Below, piece by piece: positions 26,701 through 37,500 of a DNA stretch of 64,000 bases. The stretch is from Rebecca billardiae RCC1528 (Eukaryota; Haptophyta): positions 2,294,001 through 2,358,000 of the forward strand of contig OZ251224.1 in assembly GCA_965240325.2 (NCBI GenBank), written 5' to 3'. How positions within the stretch are numbered: position 1 is the first letter of the stretch; every line of letters starts with the position of its first letter. A program made the position numbers and the translations under genes. The notes under the pieces were generated by a model that was not told the DNA's origin, did not search any database, and was given only the letters and a program-made list of their open reading frames with translations.

Positions 26701-27241
26701 TGGTCGAGCTCTTCCTGTGGCACCTGCTCGGCGGCAGCACGCACGACATCGAGGTGCTCCTCGTCGCGCAAGGGCAGGACGAGGCGAAGGAGATTGTCGC
26801 CTCCTTCGACAGGTGAGCCGCGCGCGCCTTACTCCGCCCGCGCGCGCGCCTCCCGGCCCGGAGCTCCCACAGCCACCGGGCCGCCGCCGCCGTGCGGCAG
26901 GGCCGCGAGGGCGGGACGGGCGCGCGCGCGGAGTGCCGCGCCCGTGCTGCGCGCGCGCGCGGCCCACTCGCGCCCCCGCCCCGTCGCTCACCACACGCCG
27001 ACGCGCGCGCGCCCCCGCGCCTGCGTGGCCGCGCAGCTTCCACGTCATGTACGCCACCACCAGCAGCCAGACGCGCGCGGACGAGCGCGCTCTGACGCGC
27101 GCGGTCGAGCTGGCGACGGTGTCGCGCGTGAACGAGGTGGTGCGGCAGTGCATGTGGAGCGTGCACTCGGCCGCGGCAGCAGCGTCGAGAGCCGCCGTGA
27201 AGGAGGCAGAGGCGGTGGCTCCATCAGACGACAACTGCTGA
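23733..27241 (+). CDS. Nucleoside-hydrolase-like / polytopic membrane / TIR-like fusion protein
   Basis: Exons 23733-23816, 23910-26812 and 27037-27241 give 1063 aa; introns are GT-AG and the frame is kept. N-terminus: ILVTDPGPDPDDVKALLVLAML spans the first junction and matches the metal-binding DxGxDxDD loop of inosine-uridine nucleoside hydrolases, followed by a VIANGG strand and VVGARDVPVGVG. About residues 480-700 hold six hydrophobic segments. About 879-1063 form a TIR-like domain known from algal and oomycete proteins: DYYVCHAA, PVVWLDHVCLDPS (about 912-924), RLARCRKLLLLCGPAVTQRLWCVVELF, and, from exon 3, FHVMYATTSS. The expected topology puts two soluble enzymatic or sensor domains on either side of, or both beside, a membrane module. 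Substrates and whether catalytic residues are all kept are unproven. No homologous neighbour genes. Confidence 0.75.
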
Positions 27242-28668
27242 CGACACCGGACGCGGTCATCACTTGGAGTTGGACATCGCGGCGTCAGCCTGTATGCGTC
27301 AGCGAGCGCGTCCGCGGCGAGTTCGGAGTTTGGCCTCGGCGGCGCTATACTTGATGGACGAATCATTCATCATCGCGACTGTCGTCGTCACATCTGATAT
27401 ATGCCATCGGGCTCCAGCCACAGTCAGGGACGTCCACTGACCCTATGTGGGGGGTGCATTTAGACGAACCCCTGGGAGCCAGGGAGCGATGAGGGTACCA
27501 ATCGAAAGATCTCCGGGGCGGCGGACGAAGCCGCAGGTTCAAAACCGAAGCCGCAGACGATTTCGTATGTTTCTTTGTCCTTGAACGCGTCGTCACAGTC
27601 GAACACGGAGGACTCCATCGTGCTGAACTTTTTTTTGGGCTCCCGGACCGGTCTCTCGCACGATGGAGCTCCGCCGAGCGGGCGAGGAGACGAGACGCCT
27701 TGGAGGCCTTGATCCGGGCGCATCCGCTGGTTGGCCGCGGCACCCTGTCGCGCTCGCGCCCCGGGTGCACCTTCGTGCACTGAGAGTCACCGATGGGCGA
27801 GAAGCTGCTCGTCGACTCGAGCAAGCTGCGCGCTGTCCGCGTCGAGCTGCGCGCGCCGGCGGCCACACCTCGCGGCGGTGCGGGCGTGCGCATGAGCTTG
27901 TCGGCTTCTAGCTGCTCGCGCCCCGGGCCGCGCCGTCAGCTCGTGGTGCCACGGGTATGCGCACGAGCTCGTGCTTGGCTGCAGCTCCTCAGAGGACTGC
28001 CACAGCTGGCTGGCTCAGAGCTTGTTCGCGAGTGCTGAGGTGCGGCGTGGCCCGTGCGCGGTGCGCCGCAGCGGTCAATGCGTTGCTCGATCCTGCATTG
28101 CGCTACGTCTTGACTCGCGAGGGAGGCGCCGATATCGGGGCTGTGTGTAATGCGTCATGGCCGCCCGGCGCAGAGCCGACGCCGCACGACGCAGCCCTCA
28201 GCCAACACCAGCGAACACGGTCTGCTATGCGAATTCTGGCGAGTTGGGGCCTTATTGAGGCGTATTTGGTCCTTCGATCGGCTGGGGGGAGCCCCCCCCA
28301 GACCCCCCCAGAGAGTCTGAATGCACCCCTGCTGGACGTCCCGGACAGTGACCGGAGCCATCGGATGATTATTATTGATTAGATGATGCTGAACTGTATA
28401 TTAATATATATATATACATGTCGTCTAGCTTAATATCGACGATAGATGAGAGAGAGAGAGAGTCGAGAGAGAGCAGAGAGAGAGAGAGAGAGCAGAGACG
28501 AAAGCAGGCCGTGTCAAGCAGCTGACTTATTGAGACTCTTCATTCTGAATCAACCGCGAGGCGCGACGTCCGCCACCGGTACCCGTACGATTATACGAAG
28601 TACGACGACTAAGTAGCTCTATATATATAGCTTATAGCGCTAGTGAATCGTAACTCGTCGCGTATAAT
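27242..28668. other. No convincing gene; AT island and GA microsatellite
   Basis: A minus-strand stretch at 27613-27460 (MESSVFDCDDAFKDKETYEI...) has natural composition but is only about 50 codons and matches nothing I know. Simple repeats: (TA)n near 28404-28418, (GA)n runs at 28448-28495 and a TA run near 28620-28630. Confidence 0.45.
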
Positions 28669-30400
28669 GGCCCGCGGTGCAGGGCTGAGCGCGCAGCGTG
28701 GAGCCCGCTCCGTGGGCACTAACCACGTTTCAAAAAGATCTTTGATCAAAGAAAAAAGGGACGGGGGACGATTTTCAGGGCTGGAGGAGACCGAATTTCG
28801 AATTTTGAGACCGCAAGGAGACATCCATTAGCGAGAAATGGGCACGTCCGGCTTGTTTGTATTCAGAGGAATCAACGAAACCCACGTCCAAGTGTGCGAG
28901 GGTGGGTAATTGTGGGTAGACTGTGGCCATAGTAAATAAGCACATGACCATAGTAAAACAAGCCTCGCTGCCGCTACTAGGCGCGCGCCAGACACGGAGC
29001 GCGCGCACCAGTTGCGTCGCGCTGCGCTCGGCCACGGAGCATGCGCGACGAGATCGCGGCGGGGGCGGCGAGATCGCGGCGGGGGCGACGGGCAACAACC
29101 TGCCCGCGGGCGCGTTCGTCACTCGAGGAGCAGCGCGCAAGGGCGAGCCGAGTCCGGAGCACGCGAGCTCGTCGCTCGCCGCCCGGAGCAGAGCGCGCCG
29201 CTGCGAGCGAGCGGCGCGGGAGAGCTGATGGGCCGGATGCGCCCGGAGCTCGCGCGGCTGAAGGGCGAGCTCGAGCACGCGAGCTCGCGCCTCGACGCCG
29301 AGCGCGAGCTCCTCCTCAACTCGGTCGACGGCGGCGCGGAGGTGCAGCAGCGTGAGGACGAGCAGGAGCATCAGTGAAACGCGCGCCGGTTCCGGGTCGC
29401 AGCGGTGCCCAGCTGCCTGCCACGCGAGCGGCGGCCACGTGGCGCGAGGAGCTGCGTGGGGAAATCGCCGCGCGCGTCGACGCGGCGATCACCGGGCTGC
29501 AGGCCTCGGCAATCGACGCGGTGCGCACCCTCGCCGCCAGCCGCGACGACTCCGCCGTCGAGCTGCAGCAGCTGCGCGCGCAGATGCCAGAAGTGCCGAT
29601 GGGCGGCGGCGTATCACTACTATCAGCAGGCTGACGTGCACGAGCACGTGACACGCGGAGGCGCTAGGCGCCAAGCTGGCGAAGTGCGGCGCCGAGCTCG
29701 ACGAGCTGAGCGACGCGGCAACGGACGCGCTGGGCGCCCGCGCCGCCATCGTCGCGGCGCCCTCCAGCAGCTCGAGCAGCTGTGGATAGTTGGCCGTCGA
29801 GGCGACCGCGGGTGTGACTCACAGTGTGAGTGAGCCGGCGCGTGGCTCAGCCTGCCGCTGGCAGCCGCCGTCTTCGAGGCCGACGCGGCGGAGGAGGCGG
29901 CGGGCGAGCACGGCGGCGCGGTGGAGCAGGCGCGCACGCGCGGCGGCAGGCGCGACGCGCCGCTCGCCTCGTTCCACCGCCCCGAGCTCCGCTCGGTCGG
30001 TCTCGGTGCGAGGCTGCGCAGCCGGCAGGCCGGGGCCAGCAGTGGCGCGCGCTCTCGCTCTGCCGGCACGAGCGACCAGCGGCCCGTCGTCGAGCGCATG
30101 GCGCAGGGCGAGTACCTCAAGCAGGTGCGTCCGCTCGCGCGCACGCGCCGGCTCGCGCCGCGCCAGCGCCTCTCGCCCTGCCTGCGCGCGCGCGCCGGCC
30201 GCTAGTCCCCGCGGCGGCCCGCGGACCCGCGGCGACAGTCCTCGGCCTGCCGGCCCGGTGGGCGGCAGTGACTGAGTTGGCGGTGGCAGCTCGGGCGAAC
30301 TGTTACACATGTCAGACTGAGACAGCAGCCGACGGAGGGTGCGCCGCGGGCCCCGAACTACGTTCGTTCTACGGAAAAAGACCGCGGAACGCGGTCATAT
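28669..30400 (+). mobile_element. Composite repeat element, copy B
   Basis: Same organisation as copy A: left 13-bp motif ggcccgcggtgca at 28669-28681 with a MITE-related segment up to about 28975, a GC-rich middle encoding coiled-coil-like peptide remnants (RPELARLKGELEHAS, then DAERELLLNSVDGG near 29240-29340), the inverted motif at 30340-30352 (one mismatch) and the terminal hairpin gaccgcg-gaa-cgcggtc at 30380-30396. The best continuous frame (29012-29377, plus) covers only the coiled-coil part, so this is not an intact gene. No transposase. Confidence 0.55.
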
Positions 30401-30567
30401 AGCTAGCGCAGCTTAATAGCGTAATACTGATATATGCATACTGATATATGCTGCTGATATCTGCTGTAGCAGCAGTCGTCAGCAGCATCAATGCTGAGCT
30501 CATCGACATCGTAACTCGGTCTCATCATCAGTAGTCAGTATAGCTAGACTCTGGCGGTGACTGTAGC

Positions 30568-30570
<3 letters not shown>

Positions 30571-30626
<56 letters not shown>
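30571..30626 (+). repeat. (GA)n microsatellite
   Basis: An almost pure GA dinucleotide run with one aa interruption, in the AT-richer gap between element B and the Sel1-MYND gene. Confidence 0.95.
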
Positions 30627-30721
30627 TAGAGAGAGTTACTCCCTCGGTCTCGTCAAGTCGTCGTCTGCTGCTCGCGAATGAATCGCGATGTATCATCGTC
30701 GCGCTTTTTCGTCGCGCGTCG

Positions 30722-32080
30722 TCAGGCCTTGCAGCAGGTGCGATGCCATTCGTTGCAGTGCGGCTTGTGCGCCTTCCACGCCAGCCGCAGGTGGTCGTGC
30801 GAGCAGAAGACAGCCACGTGACACCGGTCGCACTTCTTCAAGGTTCGACGGGCCGACTGTGCGCACACCATGCAGCACTTGGACACCACCTCGCGCTCGC
30901 CCGCAAACTTGGCGGCGAGCACTGCAGCAGGGTCGAGCGTGCTGTCGAGCTCGTGTGCACGGCGCAGCAGCCGCGCACCCTCCTCCACATCGCGCTCCAC
31001 TCCCTTGCCCGAAAGTGTCAGACGTCCAAGCTGTAACGAAGCGGCTGGCCAATCGGCATCTGTGGCCAGCCGGTACCAGCGCACCGCCTCGGCCATGTCC
31101 TGCGGCACGCCCTCGCCCTTCTCGCAGCACAAGCCCAGGTTGTACTGCGCGCCTGCACAGCCCTGCTCGGCCGCCAGCCGGTACCAGCGCGCCGCCTCGG
31201 CCATATCCTGCGGCACGCCCTCGCCCTTCTCGTAGCACAAGCCCAGGTTGGACTGCGCGGCTGCGAGGCCCTGCTCGGCCGCCAGCCGGTACCAGCGCAC
31301 CGCCTCGGCCATATCCTGCGGCACGCCCTCGCCCTTCTCGCAGCACAAGCCCAGGTTGCACTGCGCCCGTGCATCGCCCTGCTCGGCCGCCAGCCGGTAC
31401 CAGCGCGCCGCCTCGACCATATCCTGCGGCACGCCCTCGCCCTTCTCGCAGCACAAGCCCAGGTTGTACTGTGCGCCTGCACAGCCCTGCTCGGCCGCCA
31501 GCCGGTACCAGCGCGCCGCCTCGGCCATATCCTGCGGCACGCCCTCGCCCTTCTCGTAGCACAAGCCCAGGTTGGACTGCGCGGCTGCGAGGCCCTGCTC
31601 GGCCGCCAGCCGGTACCAGCGCACCGCCTCGGCCATATCCTGCGGCACGCCCTCGCCCTTCTTGCAGCACAAGCCCAGGTTGCACTGCGCCCGTGCATCG
31701 CCCTGCTCGGCCGCCAGCCGGTACCAGCGCGCCGCCTCGACCATATCCTGCGGCACGCCCTCGCCCTTCTCGTAGCACAAGCCCAGGTTGTACTGCGCGG
31801 CTGCGTAGCCCTGCTCGGCCGCGAGTCGGTACCAGTGCACGGCCTTCATCAGATCGCGATCTAGTCCGCACTGACCCAGGTGATGAAGATTGCCAAGCGT
31901 GAACTGAGCGTCGGCAAGCCCACGGTCGGCGGCGACGTGCCACAGGCGCATCGCCTCGCTCAGATTCTGAGCGACGCCGTCTCCGCGTGCAAAGCGATCA
32001 GCCAGAATGAGCGTGGCACGCGCATCACCTCGCGCCGATCTGCGCCGAAGCAGCTTGACCGCGGCGCTGCTTTCGTCCAT
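30722..32080 (-). CDS. Sel1-repeat protein with C-terminal MYND zinc finger (paralogue 1)
   Basis: 452 aa, intronless, from the ATG at 32080; the frame is open further only through non-ATG codons. After a short N-terminal helix (SAAVKLLRRRSARGDARA) come about ten Sel1-like repeats of 36 residues with the pattern EAxRWYRLAAEQGxAxAQ-x-NLGLCYEKGEGVPQDM. Sel1 repeats stack as alpha-solenoid adaptors for protein-protein contacts. The C-terminus is a MYND finger: CCMVCAQ ... CDRCHVAVFCSHDHLR ... HKPHC, supplying the usual Cys/His ligands. Repeat units are nearly identical at DNA level (108 bp), and a three-repeat block is itself duplicated (period 324 bp). It is a close paralogue of the gene at 40391-42076. 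Likely a cytosolic scaffold or ubiquitin/methylation-linked adaptor; the partner is unknown. Confidence 0.88.
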   Translation of the reverse strand: MDESSAAVKLLRRRSARGDARATLILADRFARGDGVAQNLSEAMRLWHVAADRGLADAQFTLGNLHHLGQCGLDRDLMKAVHWYRLAAEQGYAAAQYNLGLCYEKGEGVPQDMVEAARWYRLAAEQGDARAQCNLGLCCKKGEGVPQDMAEAVRWYRLAAEQGLAAAQSNLGLCYEKGEGVPQDMAEAARWYRLAAEQGCAGAQYNLGLCCEKGEGVPQDMVEAARWYRLAAEQGDARAQCNLGLCCEKGEGVPQDMAEAVRWYRLAAEQGLAAAQSNLGLCYEKGEGVPQDMAEAARWYRLAAEQGCAGAQYNLGLCCEKGEGVPQDMAEAVRWYRLATDADWPAASLQLGRLTLSGKGVERDVEEGARLLRRAHELDSTLDPAAVLAAKFAGEREVVSKCCMVCAQSARRTLKKCDRCHVAVFCSHDHLRLAWKAHKPHCNEWHRTCCKA

Positions 32081-32896
32081 CTGCGCGCGCGGCTCCTTCT
32101 TCCCCGTCGAGGCGCCGCACGGCGCGCCGCCGCCCGGCCGCCGTCGACCAGTGGCCAAGTTTGCGCGACGAAAGACGACCGTTGTGCATCCCAAGGTTGT
32201 CCAGTACAATACACTAGGTGTCTCGGTCAGTGGTTTGAGGTTGGGTGAGGGTGGTGGTTGGTTGGGGGCTGGCCAGGGTAGGGCTGGAGGCTTCGGCCGC
32301 CAGCCTGATCACCCGGAGCCCGTTATAAAGGGGAATTTAAAAATACGGTTTACTAAGAATAAGAGACGCACTACACGGTTTGAGTCCTTTGGTTTGAGGT
32401 TGGGTGAGGGTGGTGGTTGGCAGGGGGGCTGGCCAGGGTAGGGCTGGAGGCTTCGGCCGCCAGCCTGATCACCCGGAGCCCGTTATTATAAAGGGGAATT
32501 CAAAAAAAAACAGCGCTCTCAGGCAGGCGAGATTAGTCGCACTACTGTGTGCACGTTAAATCATAGTAAACTGTACAGTGTCTTCGTCCGGCCCGCGTCG
32601 TCGTAGCCTGCCGGCCTCGCTCAGAGTGGGTCAGACCGCTGCACGCACTCACGGACGCAGTTCTAAGTACGTATCAGAGTGGCAGACGGCCTACTCCGTA
32701 CTCGGCCTAGCGTCGTCGTCGGTCTGACTCCATAGTCCATTCCAGCGGCGCATGAAACTTGTCGTCATTACAAACTACTTCTCAGTGGTGCGCGGATGCA
32801 CGCGGCCAGCTTGAGAGTTGAAGCCCTAGTTAGCCTAGGGCCTAGCTCTGCTCATCCACGCTCACTCAGTCACACCTGTACGCGGGCACGTGTGAG
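32081..32896. repeat. Intergenic with a ~105-bp tandemly spaced repeat
   Basis: The unit (ggtttgaggttgggtgaggg ... ggctggccagggtagggctg ... cggagcccgttataaaggg) occurs at about 32232-32337 and 32390-32498. Between them lies part of the direct-repeat sequence (gtttactaagaataagagac) seen at 22600 and 23419, and the aggcaggcgagatt tail follows at 32521. No gene is supported. Confidence 0.65.
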
Positions 32897-35061
32897 CTAG
32901 ATGCGCACGATGTGCACGCACGTGTCCTTGGAGATCGTGTTGGGCTGTGGGCCGATCGCGGCCGTCGCGACGGTGCCGTGGTCGGCCTTGGCGGCCAGCG
33001 CGTCGGCGTCGGCGGGCGCTGCGGCCGGCGGCGCGGGCTCCGGCGCGGCCGCGGCCGGCGCGGCCGCCGCCTCCTCGGCGGGAGGGTGCACGTGGAGAAC
33101 TGCGTACGTGCCACCGTTCATCCGCTTCACGAGCCGGCCGGGGTTGACGCAGATGGTGCCGCGCGCCTCCTTGGCGAACTTGTTGAGATCGGAGGGCAGG
33201 ACGAGCACGTGCGGGGTGACGGGCAGCGTCGCGTGCTCCTGCGCGGGGCGCGGGCGCACGGCAGGTGCGCGCGTGAGACGCGTGACGCGCTCGCCGCGGC
33301 GCGCGCGCGCGCCGGCCAGGCTTGGGTGCTGCGGCCGCACCAGCGCGAGCTTGGTGTCCACGGCCAAGTCCTTGGGCGTCGGGTGGCCCGGGAGGAAGAG
33401 GCGCTGGTCGAGCACGTGGCGGCAGAGCCGCGCCATGCGGTCCTCGCGCGTCGACGGCGGGCCGGAGTGCTTGGCGAGCTCGTCGCCGCTGAGGGCCTTG
33501 ACCGCGTCCTCGGAGCACACGCCGAACACGACGCCGCCGATGGCGAAGGTGGCGGGGTTGCGCACGGCGAAGACGGAGGCGTCGCGCTCGCCGTCCGAGC
33601 CTGCGGTCGCACGCGCGCACCGTCGCAGCCACGGCGGGTGCGCGGGGCGGAGGGTCACGGCGGCTTCGGGCGCCGACGCGCGCGCGCGCACGCGCGCCGA
33701 AGCGACGCACCGCCCAGCTCGAGCGGTGCTTGCGGGAAGGTCGGGTGCGCGTGCACGTCCTGCGTGGCGGGGCACATGACGACGGTGGGCGCGCAGCGGC
33801 CCGACTCGCGCAGCTTGGCGAGCCACGCGTGCAGCGTGTCCACCACCTTCTCCTTGAAGATGTGCTCGTACGTGACACCGAGCGTCGCCGGCTCGCGGAT
33901 GGCCGGATGCGCCTCGTCCACAAACGGGCCGCTCAGGATGAGCGCGTGCGCGCCGCGCTGCTCGGCCTCGGCGAGGAGGTCGCGCAGCGGCTCGTACGTG
34001 AGGCTGTCGTCGGTGGTGTACGGCCCCGCGGCCACCATCACGCGCAGCCCGCCGAGCGCGCGCACCGCCGGCTCCGGCATCGGCGGCGGCGGCGCGCGCG
34101 GCACGGTCGTGAAGATGTGTCGGACGGCGAGCGCGTTGCCGCGCGCGTTCGTGCCGCGCACGACGACGACCTGGCCGGGGAAGAGGGCGTACGACGGCAC
34201 CTCGGCGAGGTCGAGGCGGATGCGCACGGCCGAGCTCGAGCCGCGCGTCGTCTCGAGGTACACGGACTGCGCGTTCAGCTTGCCCTCCGCGTCGCACACG
34301 ATGCGGCCGACCGCGCTGATGTCGTCGATCGTCGCTCGCAGCACAGAGCCTGGCTCGTCGAGCCCGGCGTGCTCGCAGATGGCGCGGCCGATGGCGTGCG
34401 TGCGCCGGTCGATGTGTGCGGCCTTCTCGTCCAGCCGCTCCCACATGTGCCGCCCCAGCGGCGCGAGCGCGTGCCACGCCTCGGCGTCGACGGTGACGAC
34501 GCCGTCCGAGTCGTCGGTCGCATGCGGCGGCCCGAGGCCGAGCGCGTCGTTCAGGCACGCCTCCACCTTGCCGACGTCCGGGCGCTGCAGATACTGGGGC
34601 GAAGGGCCGGTGTGCAGCGGGCTCTTCGCCGCGCCGTCGCGCGCGGCGCTCGCGGGCGCCGGCGTGCCGAACGAGTCCGGCGTGCTGGTGCGCCCCTCAG
34701 CGTCGCGCCCCTCGCGGGCGCGCTTCTTGCCGTCGCCGCCCGCGCCGAGCAGGTGGAGCGTGTCCTTGGTCAGGGCCTTGGCGTTGGCGCCCTTGCGGGC
34801 GAACTGCTGCTTCGACAGGTGCGCGTTGCGCGTCGTCTTGTGCAGCGCCTTCGCCTTGAAGTCCTCGAGCGCCGGCAGGCTCATCTGCTTGCTGCCGCCG
34901 CCCGAGAGTGCGTACGCCTCCCACGCGGCGGCGAGGTCCTCCGCGCTCATGCGGTACGTCTCGCACAGGGTGGCGCAGGGCCGCGCCAGCTCGAGCGCCT
35001 GCAGGTCCACCCCCACCTCCGAGAAGCTCGCCGCGAGCTCGTGCTCCAGTCGGTCCATCAT
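32897..35061 (-). CDS. POLA2: DNA polymerase alpha subunit B
   Basis: Exons 35061-33711, 33600-33341 and 33238-32897 give 650 aa. The B subunit is the regulatory subunit of the polymerase alpha-primase complex that lays RNA-DNA primers in the nucleus. The N-terminal helical domain (DRLEHELAASFSEVGVDL) is followed by a low-complexity linker and the OB/phosphoesterase-like core: VMVAAGPYTTDDSLTYEPL, LILSGPFVDEAHP, MCPATQDVHAHPTFPQAPL, then exon 2 NPATFAIGGVVFGVCSED and DRMARLCRHVLDQRLFLPG. Splicing exon 2 to 3 gives LALEHATLPVTPHVLVLPSDL, the spacing found in other POLA2 proteins, so the in-frame 102-bp GC block between them is an intron. It ends CVNPGRLVKR ... VHIVRI. The start at 35061 has G at -3; an in-frame ATG at 35154 is possible. 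Confidence 0.93.
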
Positions 35062-35205
35062 GGCCCCGCGCTCGTCGCCCGAGGGCCACCGTTGGCCAGC
35101 GCGAAGCCTTGTTCGTGGGCTTATGTACTGGTCGCCGTGTCCGGTGCTCGCCATTGAGAATCCGGCGCCGCAACGACTGAGCGAAGTGCCTCCAAGCAAC
35201 GCAGC
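35062..35205. promoter_or_regulatory. Short divergent intergenic region
   Basis: 144 bp lie between the POLA2 start (minus) and the SMIM13-like start (plus). No TATA box is seen. A shared promoter is inferred from the head-to-head layout. Confidence 0.35.
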
Positions 35206-35529
35206 ATGGCGCTCGCTGGGTTGCTCACGCGTGGATGGTGGGCGCTGACCGAGGCGGGCACGCAGGTCGCATCCTCGTGGTCAGCCCTCACGACGACTCT
35301 GGAGCGTGTTCTTCCGCCATGGCTCTTCGCCACGCTGCAGACCGCCTTCGTCTTCGCGGCCACCATTGTCCTCTTCGTCGCGACCATCTGTCTCGCGTGG
35401 GTGCTGCTGTGGAAGCTCGTCCTCTCAAAGATCCGGTTTGTCGTGGCGCTCAAGAACGAGCTACTGCTCGGGCAGCCCTCGCGTCCAGCGCCGTCGTCGA
35501 AGAGGCGACAGCATGCGCACAGCGACTGA
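35206..35529 (+). CDS. SMIM13: SMIM13-like small integral membrane protein
   Basis: 107 aa, ATG with A at -3 and G at +4. One long transmembrane helix (about 45-68: FVFAATIVLFVATICLAWVL) is followed by LWKLVLSKIRFV and a glycine (ELLLG). This matches the small integral membrane protein 13 family, whose core is a hydrophobic helix then W-x-LFLSKFKF-x-REL. The N-terminal 40 residues are soluble and the tail is basic (SSKRRQHAHSD). Function of the family is unknown. Head-to-head with POLA2. Confidence 0.7.
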   Translation: MALAGLLTRGWWALTEAGTQVASSWSALTTTLERVLPPWLFATLQTAFVFAATIVLFVATICLAWVLLWKLVLSKIRFVVALKNELLLGQPSRPAPSSKRRQHAHSD

Positions 35530-36067
35530 GCGAGACGCCGGCCGGGAGCAAGTACAATACGTGATCGCCACGGCGGGTTGCCTGGGCACCTCTTGATCTG
35601 CTCTGCCACCCGAGGCCGCCGCGCAGTGAGACGCCGCCCCGTCACGGCGCAGGTGTTTCCACTCGCTCTTCTCTGCCTACGACGATCGCTTCAAGGGCTG
35701 AGTCGTTGGCGCAATGCTGCTGAGAGTCCGAATGCTCTTCCGCTGTAAGCATGAACCTCTCCGCGGTGTGCTGGGCCCACGCGCGGCCACGCCGCCCACC
35801 ACCATGTTCCACCAGGCAGCCAGGAGGTCGTGACGAACTGGAGAACGACCGTTGGGCGTTTGGCGCGTCCATCACCCTTTCTTTTTCGATCGGCGCCATT
35901 TTATTCGTCGTCCCACCGGCGTGACTGAGGAAGCCGGGCACCCGCTCGAAGCGCGCGGCCGCGGCTCCCCACCTCCCATCGTCTTCCGCGGCACAGGACA
36001 TCCCGCCGCCCAAGGCTGCCGGGTGACGACGGGCAGACCAGCGCATTTGGTCTGTGGCGCAGCCGCC
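35530..36067. other. Intergenic, no gene seen
   Basis: About 540 bp. A frame runs through into the next gene without an ATG, so it is treated as 5' flank. No motifs. Confidence 0.55.
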
Positions 36068-36691
36068 ATGGGCGAGGACTTCGACCTGGACACGGTCGCG
36101 CGCGTCGCAGCGAGGGAACGAGAGGTAGCGCACGCCGAACTGCGCGCAGGCCAGAAGCGTGGCCATTGGGTATGGTGGGTCTTCCCAACGCTCGCAGTGC
36201 GCGGTGGCGACATGTTCTCTGCGCAGCAGTCCCCTGTGGCAGACCTGCTCGGCGTCCAGCACGTAGAGGCGTATGCTCGGCACCCCGAGCTGCGTGTGCA
36301 GCTCATCCAGTCATTCCGCACAGCGTCTGCTGCATTCGCTGCTGCGGAGGGCGACGGCGGGCAGGCGCCCTATCGCGTGCTCGATGCGGGTTTCGGCCGT
36401 TATGCGGATGGGGAGTGGCTGCGTGGCCCGGTGGACTCATTCAAGGCCTTCTGCTCCGCAACCGCGTTCGCCGCAACCGCACACGCCATTGGGGATGCTG
36501 AGCTGAAGCACGCTGCGCTGCAGCTTCTCGCGCACTTTCGGGGCGATGTGGTGTACACAGCCGGCGGCAAAGGAACCAGTGGGTATGTCGCCAGGGCTGA
36601 ACGTCGACGCAATGTGCTCGTCGGCCATGACGTACTAACCCTGGAGCTTGTCGGTGGCGATTGGGACAAGATCGTCAGTCCGATTAGTTGA
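36068..36691 (+). CDS. DUF1810 family protein
   Basis: 207 aa, single exon; ATG at 36068 in an ideal context (gccgccatgg). The N-terminal half shows the family signature: an amphipathic helix (VAHAELRAGQKRGHWVWWVFP), then HVEAYARHPELRVQLIQSF, equivalent to the usual KRSHWMWFIFPQ and AxAYLxHPxLGxRL motifs. The C-terminal half has FKAFCSATAFAAT in place of the usual KLxSCLTLF segment and an unusual insertion of about 25 residues before it (AEGDGGQAPYRVLDAGFGRYADG). DUF1810 proteins are widespread in bacteria and algae; biochemical role unknown. It stands alone on the plus strand. Confidence 0.8.
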   Translation: MGEDFDLDTVARVAAREREVAHAELRAGQKRGHWVWWVFPTLAVRGGDMFSAQQSPVADLLGVQHVEAYARHPELRVQLIQSFRTASAAFAAAEGDGGQAPYRVLDAGFGRYADGEWLRGPVDSFKAFCSATAFAATAHAIGDAELKHAALQLLAHFRGDVVYTAGGKGTSGYVARAERRRNVLVGHDVLTLELVGGDWDKIVSPIS

Positions 36692-36753
36692 GCCGAGTTA
36701 GCGGGCGCCCGTATCAGATCTAGCGAGCTATCACTCTTTGCACGGAAGCTAAG

Positions 36754-37500
<747 letters not shown>

